Assembly: GCF_013280495.1 (NCBI RefSeq)
Contig: NZ_JABSSX010000003.1
Location: forward strand, 310,001 to 374,000
Source of the DNA: Brevibacterium permense
GTDB lineage: Bacteria; Actinomycetota; Actinomycetes; Actinomycetales; Brevibacteriaceae
DNA: 64,000 nt
Direction of reading: 5' to 3'
Shown here: one piece after another, positions 9,601-17,997 of the stretch
Layout: each line of letters begins with the position of its first letter
How positions within the stretch are numbered: the stretch's first letter is position 1
Translations under genes and position numbers: made by a program
Notes under the pieces: model-generated
The model's database searches: none
Told to the model about the DNA's origin: nothing
The model's input: only the letters and a program-made list of their open reading frames with translations

Positions 9601-9957
9601 CTCGAATCCGTGGCCGAATCCGGTACCGAGGGCATGGAGCTCGCGGCTCTCGACTCCGGCTTCCTCGCCCTCGACACGCGGGTCACACCCGAGCTCGAGG
9701 CCGAGGGCATGGCACGTGATGCCGTGCGTGCCATCCAAGGCATCCGCAAGCAGCTCGATCTCGACATCTCCGACCGGATCGCCGTCACCATCGAAGCCGG
9801 CACCGAGGTGGTCGCCGCGCTCCAGCCTCACGTCGACCTCATCGCCGGTGAGACCCTGACGACCACTCTGGACTTCGGCCCGGTCGACGCCGGTGCCGAG
9901 GTCTTCAGCCCCGAAGAGCTCCCCGGCGGCACCCGTCTGGCGGTGAAGCGGGCATGA
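6694..9957 (+). CDS. ileS: Isoleucyl-tRNA synthetase, eukaryotic-like (IleRS2) type
   Basis: Class Ia synthetase charging tRNA-Ile, 1087 residues. Catalytic motifs are HYGH (70-73, in [14 protein letters not shown]) and KMSKS (641-645, followed by LRNYPD). The large size, the HYGH form, [11 protein letters not shown] and the absence of the C-terminal zinc finger of the E. coli-type enzyme place it in the IleRS2 clade, also found in mycobacteria and eukaryotes. CP1 editing domain lies between the two motifs; the anticodon-binding region includes [14 protein letters not shown]. Start is the ATG at 6694 with AAGGAC in front, the element controlled by the T-box. Its stop overlaps the folC start by four bases. 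Confidence 0.97.
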   Translation: MTQPLYPKVSTSTFGLSSSPNFPAIEDAVLRYWQEDDTFKASIAQRDAGENGENEFVFYDGPPFANGLPHYGHLLTGYVKDVVPRFQTMRGKKVDRRFGWDTHGLPAELEAERQLGITDKSEIGRMGLAAFNDACRSSVLRYTQEWEEYVTRQGRWVDFDNDYKTLNVEYMESVIWAFKQLWDKGLVYEGYRVLPYCWKDETPLSNHELRMDDDVYKMRQDPAVTLGYKLKDSDEWVLIWTTTPWTVPSNQAVAVNPEIPLVAVIPGEDGAEELQGKTLILAEARLGAYARELGAEPQVVRTFPGSELVGASYEPPFPYFEGRQEEFGENMHTILAADFVTVEDGTGIVHQSPAFGEEDKELTDSYGITAARPVDDAGRFDTTVPDYAGQQVFDANKAIIKDLRNHTGPMESRGALLIRHESYEHSYPHCWRCRNPLIYRAVSSWFVRVTEFKDRMVELNEQINWVPDNVKHGQFGKWLENARDWSISRNRFWGSPIPVWISSDPAYPRTDVYGSLAEIEADFGRLPRNDSGEVDLHRPWVDDLTRPNPDDPTGNSVMRRIPEIFDVWFDSGSMSYAQVHYPFENSEWFDNHFPADFIVEYVGQTRGWFYLLHVLATAIFDRPAFTNCISHGIVLGSDGQKMSKSLRNYPDVNEVFNRDGSDAMRWFLMASSILRGGNLVVTEQGIRDGVRQVVLPLWNTWQFFATYSNAAGGPAGEKTGYQAQSRYDSSQVLDRYLLAKTHDLITEFAEAMEGLDIWAACELVRSYLDMLTNWYVRRSRRRFWDGGTHTHESFDVFYTCLEAFCRVAAPLLPFTVEEIYRGLTGQRSVHLADYPDAEAFPADADLVAAMDLTRDICSTASSVRKANQLRVRLPLSQLTVATDTDLSSDFTEIIADELNVRTVEVLDVAEAEAAGFSLSQNLVVNARAAGPRLGKQVQQVIKASKSGDWSVTDGTVVSGGIELVDGEFTLESVAESGTEGMELAALDSGFLALDTRVTPELEAEGMARDAVRAIQGIRKQLDLDISDRIAVTIEAGTEVVAALQPHVDLIAGETLTTTLDFGPVDAGAEVFSPEELPGGTRLAVKRA

Positions 9958-11456
9958 GCGAGGACAACACCCCAGCCGAGGATCCGGTGGCAGCAGCCGA
10001 GGAGCTGCTGGCCGCTGTCGAAGATCCGCAGACCGCAGAACAAGACGCGGATTCGGAACCTCTGCCCGAACCGGTCGTCGATGAGGCCACTCGGGCCGAG
10101 CTCGCCCGGGTCTATGCCCTGCTGCTTGCCCGGGCGGGGGAGACGCAGGTCGAGCTGCGCCTCGACGCGACTCGGCGGGCGTGTGAGATCCTCGGCGATA
10201 TCCACACTGCGGCCCCGACGATCACGATCACGGGCACGAATGGGAAGACGTCGACGGCACGGATGATCGATTCGCTCATCTCCGCTCATGAGCTCCGGGT
10301 CGGTCGTTTCACCAGTCCGCACCTGCATTCGGTGACCGAACGGATCTCCGTGGACGGCGCCCCCGTGTCCGCTCACACCTTCGTGCGCATCTATGACGAG
10401 ATCGCACCGTACCTCGAGATCGTCGATGCCCAGCTCGAAGCCGAAGGGCGCGCGAAGCTCACCTATTTCGAAGCGCTGACAGTGCTGGCCTTCGCAGTGT
10501 TCGCCGATGCTCCGGTCGATGTCGTCGTCACCGAGGTCGGCATGGGCGGTCAATGGGATTCGACGAACGTCGCCGATGCCCAGGTGTGCGTGTTCACGAA
10601 GATCGGTCTCGATCATCAGGCGTTCCTCGGCGACACCATCGAGGAGATCGCCGCGACCAAGGCTGGGATCCTCGACCGCAGCGTCGAAGACAGCCCGGCT
10701 CCCGAACCTGTTGCCGTGTCTGCTGTCCAGGACGAGGCCGCCCAGGCGGTCCTCGACGAGGAAGCCGCCCGCCGTGAGGTTCCGCTGGCCGCTGAGGAAC
10801 GGGACTTCCGTCTCCTCGAACGACAGCGGGCCGTCGACGGTCAGCTCATCACGGTCCAGGGCCGCAGAGACGTCTACTCCGACCTGTTCCTGCCGCTGCA
10901 CGGAATTCACCAGGCCCACAATGCCGCGGTTGCGATCGTCGCGGCCGAGACCTTCCTGGGAGCCGAAGACAAGCCGCTCAATCAGGAGACGGTGGCCGAG
11001 GGGCTGGCCCGCGTGACGTCACCGGGCCGCGCGGAACTCCTGCGCACGGGACCGAGCGTGGTCGTCGACGGCGCCCATAACCCGGATGCCGCGCATGTGC
11101 TGGCCGAGACGCTCGCCGAGGCGTTCGACTTCGACTATGTCGTCATCGTGCTGGCGATGCTGGCGGACAAGGACAGCGACGGTGTCATCGAAGAGCTTCA
11201 TCGCAGCGCAGATGTGTTCGTCGTCAGCGAGAATCTCAACTCCCGTGCGCTGCCGGCAGACGACCTCGCCGAGGCGGCGCGGGAATGGGTCGACGAGGAT
11301 TCCGTCATCGTCGCCTCCGATCTCAACGCCGCTCTGATGAAAGCCATCGACCTGGCCAACAGCGTCGATGCGAAGAGTCCGGGGATCGTCGTCACCGGCT
11401 CCATCTACACCGTGGCCGAAGCGCGCCTGCTGCTCGGACGAGGGGAGGAAGGATGA
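9954..11456 (+). CDS. folC: Folylpolyglutamate synthase / dihydrofolate synthase
   Basis: A 500-residue Mur-ligase-family enzyme that adds glutamate to folates and may also make dihydrofolate from dihydropteroate. The ATP loop GTNGKTST starts near residue 94; [12 protein letters not shown] and [10 protein letters not shown] are family signatures, with DGAHNPDAA in the C-terminal domain. The N-terminal 45 residues are an acidic Ala/Glu/Pro-rich extension. Translation is coupled to ileS through an ATGA overlap, and to the next gene in the same way, so ileS, folC and the DUF4233 gene form one operon under the T-box leader. Confidence 0.95.
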   Translation: MSEDNTPAEDPVAAAEELLAAVEDPQTAEQDADSEPLPEPVVDEATRAELARVYALLLARAGETQVELRLDATRRACEILGDIHTAAPTITITGTNGKTSTARMIDSLISAHELRVGRFTSPHLHSVTERISVDGAPVSAHTFVRIYDEIAPYLEIVDAQLEAEGRAKLTYFEALTVLAFAVFADAPVDVVVTEVGMGGQWDSTNVADAQVCVFTKIGLDHQAFLGDTIEEIAATKAGILDRSVEDSPAPEPVAVSAVQDEAAQAVLDEEAARREVPLAAEERDFRLLERQRAVDGQLITVQGRRDVYSDLFLPLHGIHQAHNAAVAIVAAETFLGAEDKPLNQETVAEGLARVTSPGRAELLRTGPSVVVDGAHNPDAAHVLAETLAEAFDFDYVVIVLAMLADKDSDGVIEELHRSADVFVVSENLNSRALPADDLAEAAREWVDEDSVIVASDLNAALMKAIDLANSVDAKSPGIVVTGSIYTVAEARLLLGRGEEG

Positions 11457-11818
11457 AATCGAAGTACCCCGTTCTCTGCGGATCGATCCTCATCTGCGAG
11501 CTCGTCGTCGTCTACTTCGCCGTGCTCACGACATTCGGCTTGTCGGTGAAATCAGCCCAGACCCTGACCCTGGCACAGCTGCTCATCGGCGCCTCGGTCA
11601 TCGCAGTGTTGGCGATCATCGCCGTCATCCTGCTGCCGCGGCGCATCGGTGAGAAGCGTCCCGGTGTGATCATCGGCTGGGTCGTGCAGGGGCTGCTGCT
11701 GGCCTCCGGCTTCGTGCTCACCTCGATGTTCTTCGTCGCAGCGCTGTTCATCGCCTTGTGGGCCGTGGCCGTGTACTGGTCGGCTCGCATCGATCGTGAG
11801 GTCGCCGCGCGCGACTGA
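11453..11818 (+). CDS. DUF4233 small integral membrane protein
   Basis: A 121-residue protein with four hydrophobic helices (about residues 7-28, 39-60, 73-93, 96-114) and short hydrophilic ends. It matches the DUF4233 family, which in actinobacteria is regularly found between folC and ndk, exactly as here. The ATG overlaps the folC stop (ATGA), with GGAGGAAGG in front. Function unknown; the conserved linkage suggests, without proving, a role connected to folate or nucleotide metabolism or to the membrane. Confidence 0.85.
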   Translation: MKSKYPVLCGSILICELVVVYFAVLTTFGLSVKSAQTLTLAQLLIGASVIAVLAIIAVILLPRRIGEKRPGVIIGWVVQGLLLASGFVLTSMFFVAALFIALWAVAVYWSARIDREVAARD

Positions 11819-11828
11819 ACCGTGAGAA

Positions 11829-11852
11829 CACCGAGGCGGGAGCGCCTCGGTG
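11829..11852 (+). terminator. Terminator of the ileS-folC operon
   Basis: A 10-base perfect stem, CACCGAGGCG (11829-11838) with CGCCTCGGTG (11843-11852), loop GGAG, begins 10 bases after the DUF4233 stop. Confidence 0.8.
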
Positions 11853-11858
11853 CCCGGG

Positions 11859-11864
11859 TAGACT
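11859..11864 (+). promoter_or_regulatory. -10 box of ndk
   Basis: TAGACT lies between the terminator and ndk, predicting a transcript start near 11871 and a leader of about 30 bases. Confidence 0.4.
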
Positions 11865-11900
11865 GTGGACCGACGTCCACACGACATTGGAAGGACCGGA

Positions 11901-12320
11901 ATGGAACGTACGCTCATCCTCATCAAGCCCGACGGAGTCGCTCGCGGACTCGTCGGACAGATCGTGGCCCGAATCGAAGCCAAGGGCTATGCGATCGACG
12001 CCTTGGATCTCCGTTCGGCCACCGCCGCCGAACTGGCAGCCCATTACGCCGAGCACGAAGGCAAGCCCTTCTACCAGCCGCTGGTCGACTTCATGTCCGA
12101 AGGGCCGATCGTTTCGATCATCGCCTCCGGACAGGGCGTCATCCCCGGCTTCCGGTTCCTGGCCGGCGCCACCGACCCGACGGCAGCTGCTCCCGGCACG
12201 ATTCGCGGCGATCTCGGTCGCGACTGGGGAGAGAAGGTGCAGAAGAACCTCGTCCACGGATCCGATTCCACCGAATCGGCCGAACGCGAGATCGGAATCT
12301 GGTACCCGGCCGAAGGCTGA
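11901..12320 (+). CDS. ndk: Nucleoside diphosphate kinase
   Basis: Exchanges the gamma phosphate between nucleoside di- and triphosphates. It has 139 residues, the family's usual length, starting MERTLILIKPDG. The phosphate-carrying histidine is H119 in the signature VHGSDSTESAEREI. GGAAGGACC precedes the ATG at 11901; a GTG further upstream sits directly on the -10 box and is not credible. Monocistronic, with its own terminator shared with the convergent gene. Confidence 0.97.
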   Translation: MERTLILIKPDGVARGLVGQIVARIEAKGYAIDALDLRSATAAELAAHYAEHEGKPFYQPLVDFMSEGPIVSIIASGQGVIPGFRFLAGATDPTAAAPGTIRGDLGRDWGEKVQKNLVHGSDSTESAEREIGIWYPAEG

Positions 12321-12373
12321 TGACAGGCAGAAGACCGAATGCGGCCGACGTCAGAGCCGAGCCGGTCGAATAA

Positions 12374-12409
12374 GTGAGGGTGCCCCACCGTTTGGTGGGG
12401 CACCCTCAC
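12374..12409. terminator. Bidirectional terminator between ndk and the VKOR gene
   Basis: A perfect 16-base stem, GTGAGGGTGCCCCACC (12374-12389) and GGTGGGGCACCCTCAC (12394-12409), with a four-base GTTT loop, located between two convergent genes. Confidence 0.9.
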
Positions 12410-12425
12410 TGCATCTGTTTCACGA

Positions 12426-13073
12426 TCAGAGCAGATTGGAGAAGAATGCCCAGAACTGCACGACGATGCAGGCGAAGATGATGAGCATCCACAGCACCGA
12501 CAGGGCGATGTTCTCCTTTGCCAGAACCCTCAGCGCGGCGTTGTCGGCGGCGCGCCGACCGAAGGCACCGGTGAGCAGATTGCGGGCGGTGACGGCCATG
12601 AACATCGGAATCGTCACGGTCCACACGATGATGCACCACGGGCATCCGACCCCGATCTTGTAGATCGAGACGTAGAACAGGAACATCACCAGCGCCACGC
12701 CGCATCCGAGTCCGATATTCAGTCCCACCATCACCCAGCGGGGCAGCCGGGTGCCGGACAGGATGAGCACACCGAGCAGCAGCGGGATGATGAAGGCTGC
12801 CACGCCCATGAGCTGATTTGGAAAGCCAAGGAGCTCGGCTTCGGGATGTTCCATGACCGAACCGCACGAGAAGAACGGGTTGAGGTCGCAGGAGAGCACG
12901 ACGTCCGGGTTCGCCAGCTTCTCGTACTTCTCCGCCGACAGGGAGAACGAGGCGAGGAAGCCGATGGCAGAGGCGATGATGAGGAAGATCCCGAACGGCA
13001 CCGATCTGAGCACCCACGACGAGGTGGTGTCGGTGGACTCGAGATCGTCGGATTGAGTCAGTGTGTTGTTCAC
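12426..13073 (-). CDS. Vitamin K epoxide reductase (VKOR) family protein
   Basis: A 215-residue membrane oxidoreductase that in bacteria re-oxidises the periplasmic disulfide-forming DsbA partner using menaquinone, so it supports disulfide formation in exported proteins. The two redox pairs are present: C62 and C70 (SCDLNPFFSC) in the first extracytoplasmic loop, and the active CxxC C144-P-W-C147. Five hydrophobic segments. Start: GTG at 13073 directly abuts GAGGA, an awkwardly short spacing, so a start a few codons downstream is possible. No DsbA gene is adjacent. It is convergent with ndk. Confidence 0.92.
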   Translation of the reverse strand: MNNTLTQSDDLESTDTTSSWVLRSVPFGIFLIIASAIGFLASFSLSAEKYEKLANPDVVLSCDLNPFFSCGSVMEHPEAELLGFPNQLMGVAAFIIPLLLGVLILSGTRLPRWVMVGLNIGLGCGVALVMFLFYVSIYKIGVGCPWCIIVWTVTIPMFMAVTARNLLTGAFGRRAADNAALRVLAKENIALSVLWMLIIFACIVVQFWAFFSNLL

Positions 13074-13374
13074 TCCTCAAGAATGCCTGGCCATGTCCCG
13101 TGCGGCAAACCCCGGCCCCATCTAAACCAAAGCGCAGAGACACTTCTGTGACATAATGGTCGGACGGATACCTGTTCTCACACCGAGCAGGAGAAGTGCC
13201 TCCACCGAGCCGAGGGTATGACCTCGCAGGTCGACAACAAGATGAGGCAGCACGGAAGGCCTACGCGCTGAGCGCGAGCCGGATGTGCCATCCACAGGTT
13301 TCGGTCCATTGAGGACCATGCAAGGATCCGAAGATCCGTACGGTGTGGACGGCGTCTTCGGACTGGGAGATACG
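13074..13374 (+). promoter_or_regulatory. Probable rne promoter and 5' untranslated region
   Basis: A 301-base gap with no convincing gene. CATAAT at 13152-13157 is the best -10 box and would give a leader of about 210 bases. Small hairpins can form, including CGAGG/CCTCG around 13212-13228 and GGTCC/GGACC at 13303-13317. RNase E genes elsewhere are autoregulated through structured leaders; that is only an analogy here. Confidence 0.35.
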
Positions 13375-16365
13375 ATGAACGATAACGACGGCACAGAGTC
13401 GACAGATCCGACCGAAGGCATTCTCGCGGACCTCGCGAATCTGCAGCAGTCGGCGGGTGGCAAGAACGCCGAACACGAGGATGTCGACGACCGAGTGCGT
13501 GCGCGCCTCGATGACATCGCTGAGGCGGCCGAGTCGCTGCGTATCGGCGATGCCGATGACAGCAACGATGATGAGGACGAAGAGCCGACCCCTCGCAGAG
13601 TCGGGCAGAAGTCCGCACGCGATGCCGTGGCCAATCGGGGACTCGTCTTCGAGGAGTTCGTCCGCGGAGACTCGGACGACGATGACGATGATCACAACGA
13701 CGATGATGCCGATGCCGATGGTGACGACGACGGGGACGACGAGTCCGATGCTGCGTCGCAGGCATCGCCGAGCTTCGACCCGCGCAATCCCTTCGCGGCC
13801 CCGGCTGCTCCGGCTGCCGCACCCGAACCCCGCACCACTCCAGCTGTGCCCTATGACGGGGGCCTGATCTTCCAGGTGCCGAAGGCCGAATACGCCGAGG
13901 CCATCACGATCGAAGACGATGACTGGGATGATTCACAGGACTCCGATGACGACACGTCGTCCTCGCAGGAGAGCCGTCAGAACGACCGTGGTGAGGACGA
14001 TTCCTCCAGCGGTCCACGTCGGCGTCGAGGCGGTCGCGGTCGCCGATCGCGGGGTCGCGATGACTCCCACGACGATTCCTCGGACTCGGACGACGACTCC
14101 AAGGACTCCGAGGACGACTCCTCGGACTCTGCCGGCAACCAGGATGCGAGGTCGTCGAAGCGGGGATCTCGGTCGAGCAATCGCGGTTCGAAGCACTCCG
14201 ATTCGGACGCCGAGAACTCACATTCGAAGTCGGATCGCAAGGACACTGATCACAAGGAGTCCGACGACAGGGACTCCGACGATTCGGAATCGGACGATGG
14301 CGACGACGACTCCGACGGCGGTTCGCGTCGTCGCCGTCGCCGGTCGCGCACCCGCACCACCGACCGCGACGAGGTCACCTCGCTCAAGGGTTCGACTCGC
14401 CTCGAGGCAAAGCGCCAGCGTCGCAAGGAGGGTCGCGAAGCCGGACGTCGCCGGCCGATCATCACCGAAGCCGAATTCCTCGCTCGACGTGAGTCCGTCG
14501 ACCGGACCATGCTGGTGCGTGAGAGCGGCGATCAGACTCAGCTCGTCGTCGTCGAAGACGGGATCGCTGTCGAGCACTACCTCAAGGAGAACCGTCAGCA
14601 GTCTTCGCTCATCGGCAACGTCTACCTGGGCAAGGTCCAGAACGTTCTGCCGAGCATGGAAGCGGCATTCATCGACATCGGCAAGGGCCGCAATGCCGTA
14701 CTCTACGCCGGTGAAGTCAATTGGGACGCCCTCGGCATGGACGGCAAGGCACGTCGCATCGAAACCGCGCTGAGTCCCGGCGATGCCGTGCTCGTGCAGG
14801 TGACGAAGGACCCGATCGGACACAAGGGCGCCCGCCTGACCAGCCAGATCTCTCTGCCCGGGCGGTTCCTCGTCTACGTTCCGGGCAATTCGATGACCGG
14901 AATCTCGCGGAAGCTGCCCGACAACGAACGCGCACGCCTGAAGAAGCTGCTCAAGCAGCTCGTCGGCGATTCGAACGGCGTCATCGTGCGCACCGCTGCC
15001 GAAGGTGCCACCGACTCCGATCTGTCCCGTGATGTCGAACGTCTCGCCAAGCGGTGGGAGACGATCGAGAAGAAGTCGAAGTCGACGAAGGTGCTGGCCC
15101 CGCAGCTGCTCTACAGCGAGCCGGACATGATCGTGCGCATCATCCGTGATGTCTTCAACGAGGACTTCAGCTCGCTCGTCATCGACGGCGACGGAGCGTG
15201 GAACACTATCCATGAGTACGTCGAATCCGTCGCCCCGGACCTGCTCGATCGCGTCCACAGCTACAACGAGGACGAAGACATCTTCGACCACTACAGGATC
15301 GAAGAGCAGGTCCAGAAGGCGCTGCAGCGCACCGTGAATCTGCCCTCGGGCGGGTCACTCGTCATCGACCGCACCGAAGCGATGACGGTCGTAGACGTCA
15401 ACACCGGCAAGTTCACCGGCTCCGGGGGCAACCTCGAGGAGACGGTGACCCGCAACAACCTCGAAGCCGCCGAGGAAGTCATTCGGCAGATCCGTCTGCG
15501 CGACATCGGCGGAATCATCGTCGTCGACTTCATCGACATGGTGCTCGAATCCAATCGAGACCTCGTGGTGCGCCGCCTCGTCGAGTGCCTCGGTCGCGAC
15601 CGGACGAAGCATCAGGTCGCCGAGGTGACATCGCTGGGACTCGTGCAGATGACGCGCAAGCGCATCGGCACCGGACTCGCCGAATCCCTGGTCAGCGCCG
15701 GCGAGGACCTCACCGGCCGGGGTCTGCTGCTGCCGGGTTCGGAAGAAGACGGGTCGAAGGCCCACCGCGGCAACCGCTCGTCGAACCACGACAACCGCCG
15801 TGATCGCAAGCGGCGGGGCGACTCAGGCTCGAAGTCCAAGCACAATGAGTCCGAATCGACTGATGAGACAGTGTCCTCGGATGCTTCTCGGTCGGCTGTC
15901 GCCGCGATCGCGAAAGCCACCCTGAAGAAGGATGATGCCGATTCGACCGAATCGTCGTCCGATGCTCGGACTCAGTCCGATGACTCGTCGAACGACGGCG
16001 AGAACGCCAAGTCCCGCCCGCGTTCGCGCAACGGACGCCGCCGCTCCCGCTCGAACCGCAGCGATGACTCGCAGACCGAGGCGCGCGACGAGAAGTCGAG
16101 TGACAGGGAGAAATCAAACGGCAACGCGAAGACGAGCAGCAACGAGCAGGAGTCGGCAGAAGCGAAGTCCGCAGCCGAGCAGAAGCCGGTCGCCGAAGAA
16201 CCGAAGGACCTGCCGCTGATGATCGGCGCGGACAGCGAGACGAAGGTCGCCGCCGCCGAACCGGTCAAGAGCACTCCGGCGAAGAAGCGCGAACCGGCGA
16301 AGAAGGCCCCTGCCCCCAAGCAGGAGCAGCTGCCCACCTCGTTCGTCATCATCGGTGAGGACTGA
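13375..16365 (+). CDS. rne: Ribonuclease E/G with long acidic N-terminal and basic/acidic C-terminal tails
   Basis: Endoribonuclease of mRNA decay and rRNA/tRNA processing, 996 residues from the ATG at 13375, which is preceded by GGGAGA. Residues 1-370 are disordered: first Asp/Glu-rich, then a mixed Arg/Ser/Asp region. The catalytic core follows, with an S1 domain from about 410 (IGNVYLGKVQNVLPSMEAAF) and the DNase-I-like site with D674 (VVDVNTGKF) and D718 (VVDFIDMV), 44 residues apart as the E. coli metal-binding Asp303/Asp346 are about 43 apart. The zinc-link site reads SAGEDLTGRGLLLPG and has no cysteine. From about 790 the tail is again low complexity, ending in a Lys/Ala/Pro-rich stretch. 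The tails probably bind RNA and degradosome partners. Confidence 0.95.
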   Translation: MNDNDGTESTDPTEGILADLANLQQSAGGKNAEHEDVDDRVRARLDDIAEAAESLRIGDADDSNDDEDEEPTPRRVGQKSARDAVANRGLVFEEFVRGDSDDDDDDHNDDDADADGDDDGDDESDAASQASPSFDPRNPFAAPAAPAAAPEPRTTPAVPYDGGLIFQVPKAEYAEAITIEDDDWDDSQDSDDDTSSSQESRQNDRGEDDSSSGPRRRRGGRGRRSRGRDDSHDDSSDSDDDSKDSEDDSSDSAGNQDARSSKRGSRSSNRGSKHSDSDAENSHSKSDRKDTDHKESDDRDSDDSESDDGDDDSDGGSRRRRRRSRTRTTDRDEVTSLKGSTRLEAKRQRRKEGREAGRRRPIITEAEFLARRESVDRTMLVRESGDQTQLVVVEDGIAVEHYLKENRQQSSLIGNVYLGKVQNVLPSMEAAFIDIGKGRNAVLYAGEVNWDALGMDGKARRIETALSPGDAVLVQVTKDPIGHKGARLTSQISLPGRFLVYVPGNSMTGISRKLPDNERARLKKLLKQLVGDSNGVIVRTAAEGATDSDLSRDVERLAKRWETIEKKSKSTKVLAPQLLYSEPDMIVRIIRDVFNEDFSSLVIDGDGAWNTIHEYVESVAPDLLDRVHSYNEDEDIFDHYRIEEQVQKALQRTVNLPSGGSLVIDRTEAMTVVDVNTGKFTGSGGNLEETVTRNNLEAAEEVIRQIRLRDIGGIIVVDFIDMVLESNRDLVVRRLVECLGRDRTKHQVAEVTSLGLVQMTRKRIGTGLAESLVSAGEDLTGRGLLLPGSEEDGSKAHRGNRSSNHDNRRDRKRRGDSGSKSKHNESESTDETVSSDASRSAVAAIAKATLKKDDADSTESSSDARTQSDDSSNDGENAKSRPRSRNGRRRSRSNRSDDSQTEARDEKSSDREKSNGNAKTSSNEQESAEAKSAAEQKPVAEEPKDLPLMIGADSETKVAAAEPVKSTPAKKREPAKKAPAPKQEQLPTSFVIIGED

Positions 16366-16394
16366 GCGCCTCTCCTGAGCTGAGACAGACGACA

Positions 16395-16427
16395 GCGCCC
16401 CGCCGACGGATGACGTCGACGGGGCGC
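16395..16427. terminator. Terminator between rne and the SPFH gene
   Basis: A 13-base stem with one mismatch, GCGCCCCGCCGAC (16395-16407) and GTCGACGGGGCGC (16415-16427), between convergent genes; probably serves both. Confidence 0.8.
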
Positions 16428-16459
16428 AGTCGTGTGCGGTGAACTCCGGGTACTGGCGG

Positions 16460-17857
16460 TCAGCCTGCCGACTGCTGATTGCGGGTGGTGCTGATCGTCG
16501 GCTGTGCGGCCTGGTCACCGCAGAGGACGATCATCAGGTTCGATACGAGGTCGCTGCGTTCGGTCTGACCGAGCCTGACGATCTGCCGTCCTTCGATCTC
16601 CTCGATCGCCGTCTCCACCATGCCCACAGCTCCTTCGACGATGAGCTGACGGGCGGCGACGACGGCCGTGGCCTGTTGGCGCTGGAGCATGGCACGGGCG
16701 ATCTCCGGGGCGTAGGCCAGTTGGGTGATGCGCGACTCGATGATCGTGACTCCCGCAGCCATGACCCGGGCAGCGATCTCGTCGGAGAGCCGCGAGGTGA
16801 TCTCGTCGGCGTTGTCACGCAGCGACATACGGCCGGGATCCGAGGAATCATAGGCATAGGAGTTGGCGATGTGACGAACCGCGGTCTCTGCCTGGATGGC
16901 GACGAACTCTTCGAAATCATCGACCTCGAACATCGCCTGTGCGGTATCGCGGACCTGCCAGACCACCACGGCGCCGATTTCGATCGGATTCCCGTCGAGG
17001 TCATTGACTTTCAGCGTCGAGGTCTCATGGTTGCGGATGCGAGTCGAGATCTGATCTTTCGTATAGAAGGGATTGACGAATCGCAGACCCGACTGCCTGA
17101 CCGTTCCGACGTACTTGCCGTAGAGCTGGAGGACGACGGCATGTCCGGGCGCCACCGAGGTGCAGCCCTTGAACAGGAACATCGAAGCGATAAAGCTGAG
17201 GACGGCCACGATGAAGAGGACGACACCGACCGCGACCTGGGCGAAGGTCATGACGAACCCGATGATGCCCAGGAGCACGGCGAGGAGCAGCAGAACGATG
17301 GCGCCGACGATGGCGAAGTAGCCTGAGACCCCGCCTGCCGGCTTCTCTCGGACACGTTCTCCATCGGGGGAGACGATGCGCGTGGGGGCAGAATTCCCCT
17401 GCCCCGAGGCGGATGGGCCGCGGTGGGAATTCGGCGTCTGCGCAGCGGACCGTCGGGCCCCAGGGTGCGGTGCCTGCGATGAGACAGGTGCGGACCCGGT
17501 GGCCGGGACCGGACCTGAACCGGCAGACTGTCCGTCCGTGCGACGACTCTGCGGTGCCGGTGGCAGCGGTGTGCCTTCACGGTGGTGCGGCGGCGCACCG
17601 GTGTTCGCTTGGGCGCCGGCGGGCGGACCATACGGTGCCGTCGCCCCCGAGCCGCCGATCGACCCGGACTGAGCACCCTGAGAACCATAGTGGCCATTGG
17701 GATTCGTCACTGCTTCGGCCCCGGGATAGGACGCGGGCTGACTGTGTCCAGCCTGGATATGTGTGCTCTGATCTCCGCTGGGGACGGGGCCGCGATCGGG
17801 GGTCGGATTCGATGAACGATTCGGTCGCTGACCTGGTTGCTGGGTGTTCTGAGTCAT
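16460..17857 (-). CDS. SPFH/Band-7 (prohibitin-like) protein with disordered N-terminus
   Basis: A 465-residue membrane-scaffold protein of the stomatin/prohibitin/flotillin superfamily. Residues 1-175 are a Pro/Gly/Gln/Ser-rich disordered region, unusual in length. Two close hydrophobic helices follow (about 178-203 and 206-228), then the SPFH domain (about 235-440) with PGHAVVLQLYGKYVG and the coiled-coil side AMLQRQQATAVVAARQLIVE. It probably forms oligomers marking membrane microdomains. TAGACT (minus strand, 17864-17869) lies six bases before the ATG, which also has GGGAG in that gap, so the message could be leaderless. Partner unknown. Confidence 0.88.
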   Translation of the reverse strand: MTQNTQQPGQRPNRSSNPTPDRGPVPSGDQSTHIQAGHSQPASYPGAEAVTNPNGHYGSQGAQSGSIGGSGATAPYGPPAGAQANTGAPPHHREGTPLPPAPQSRRTDGQSAGSGPVPATGSAPVSSQAPHPGARRSAAQTPNSHRGPSASGQGNSAPTRIVSPDGERVREKPAGGVSGYFAIVGAIVLLLLAVLLGIIGFVMTFAQVAVGVVLFIVAVLSFIASMFLFKGCTSVAPGHAVVLQLYGKYVGTVRQSGLRFVNPFYTKDQISTRIRNHETSTLKVNDLDGNPIEIGAVVVWQVRDTAQAMFEVDDFEEFVAIQAETAVRHIANSYAYDSSDPGRMSLRDNADEITSRLSDEIAARVMAAGVTIIESRITQLAYAPEIARAMLQRQQATAVVAARQLIVEGAVGMVETAIEEIEGRQIVRLGQTERSDLVSNLMIVLCGDQAAQPTISTTRNQQSAG

Positions 17858-17961
17858 GCTCCCAGTCTAGGTCAGGTAATGAGACGGGAATCTCAAACAG
17901 CCGTGGAACGGTCAGTTTCGTAACGGTTCGATAACTGAACGTGTCCCATTAGGTGGAACGC

Positions 17962-17989
17962 TTGAATGTGACGCAGGTCTCAGTAAATT
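17962..17989 (+). promoter_or_regulatory. Promoter of the AGCS symporter gene, probably leaderless
   Basis: TTGAAT (17962-17967) and TAAATT (17984-17989), 16-base spacer. The expected start point falls on or within two bases of the ATG at 17998, and there is no Shine-Dalgarno sequence in front of that ATG. Confidence 0.5.
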
Positions 17990-17997
17990 GTCACACT

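Noticed and set aside
14218..15291. Open frame antisense to rne (357 codons)
   Set aside because: Lies wholly opposite the conserved RNase E core; typical mirror frame of GC-rich DNA.
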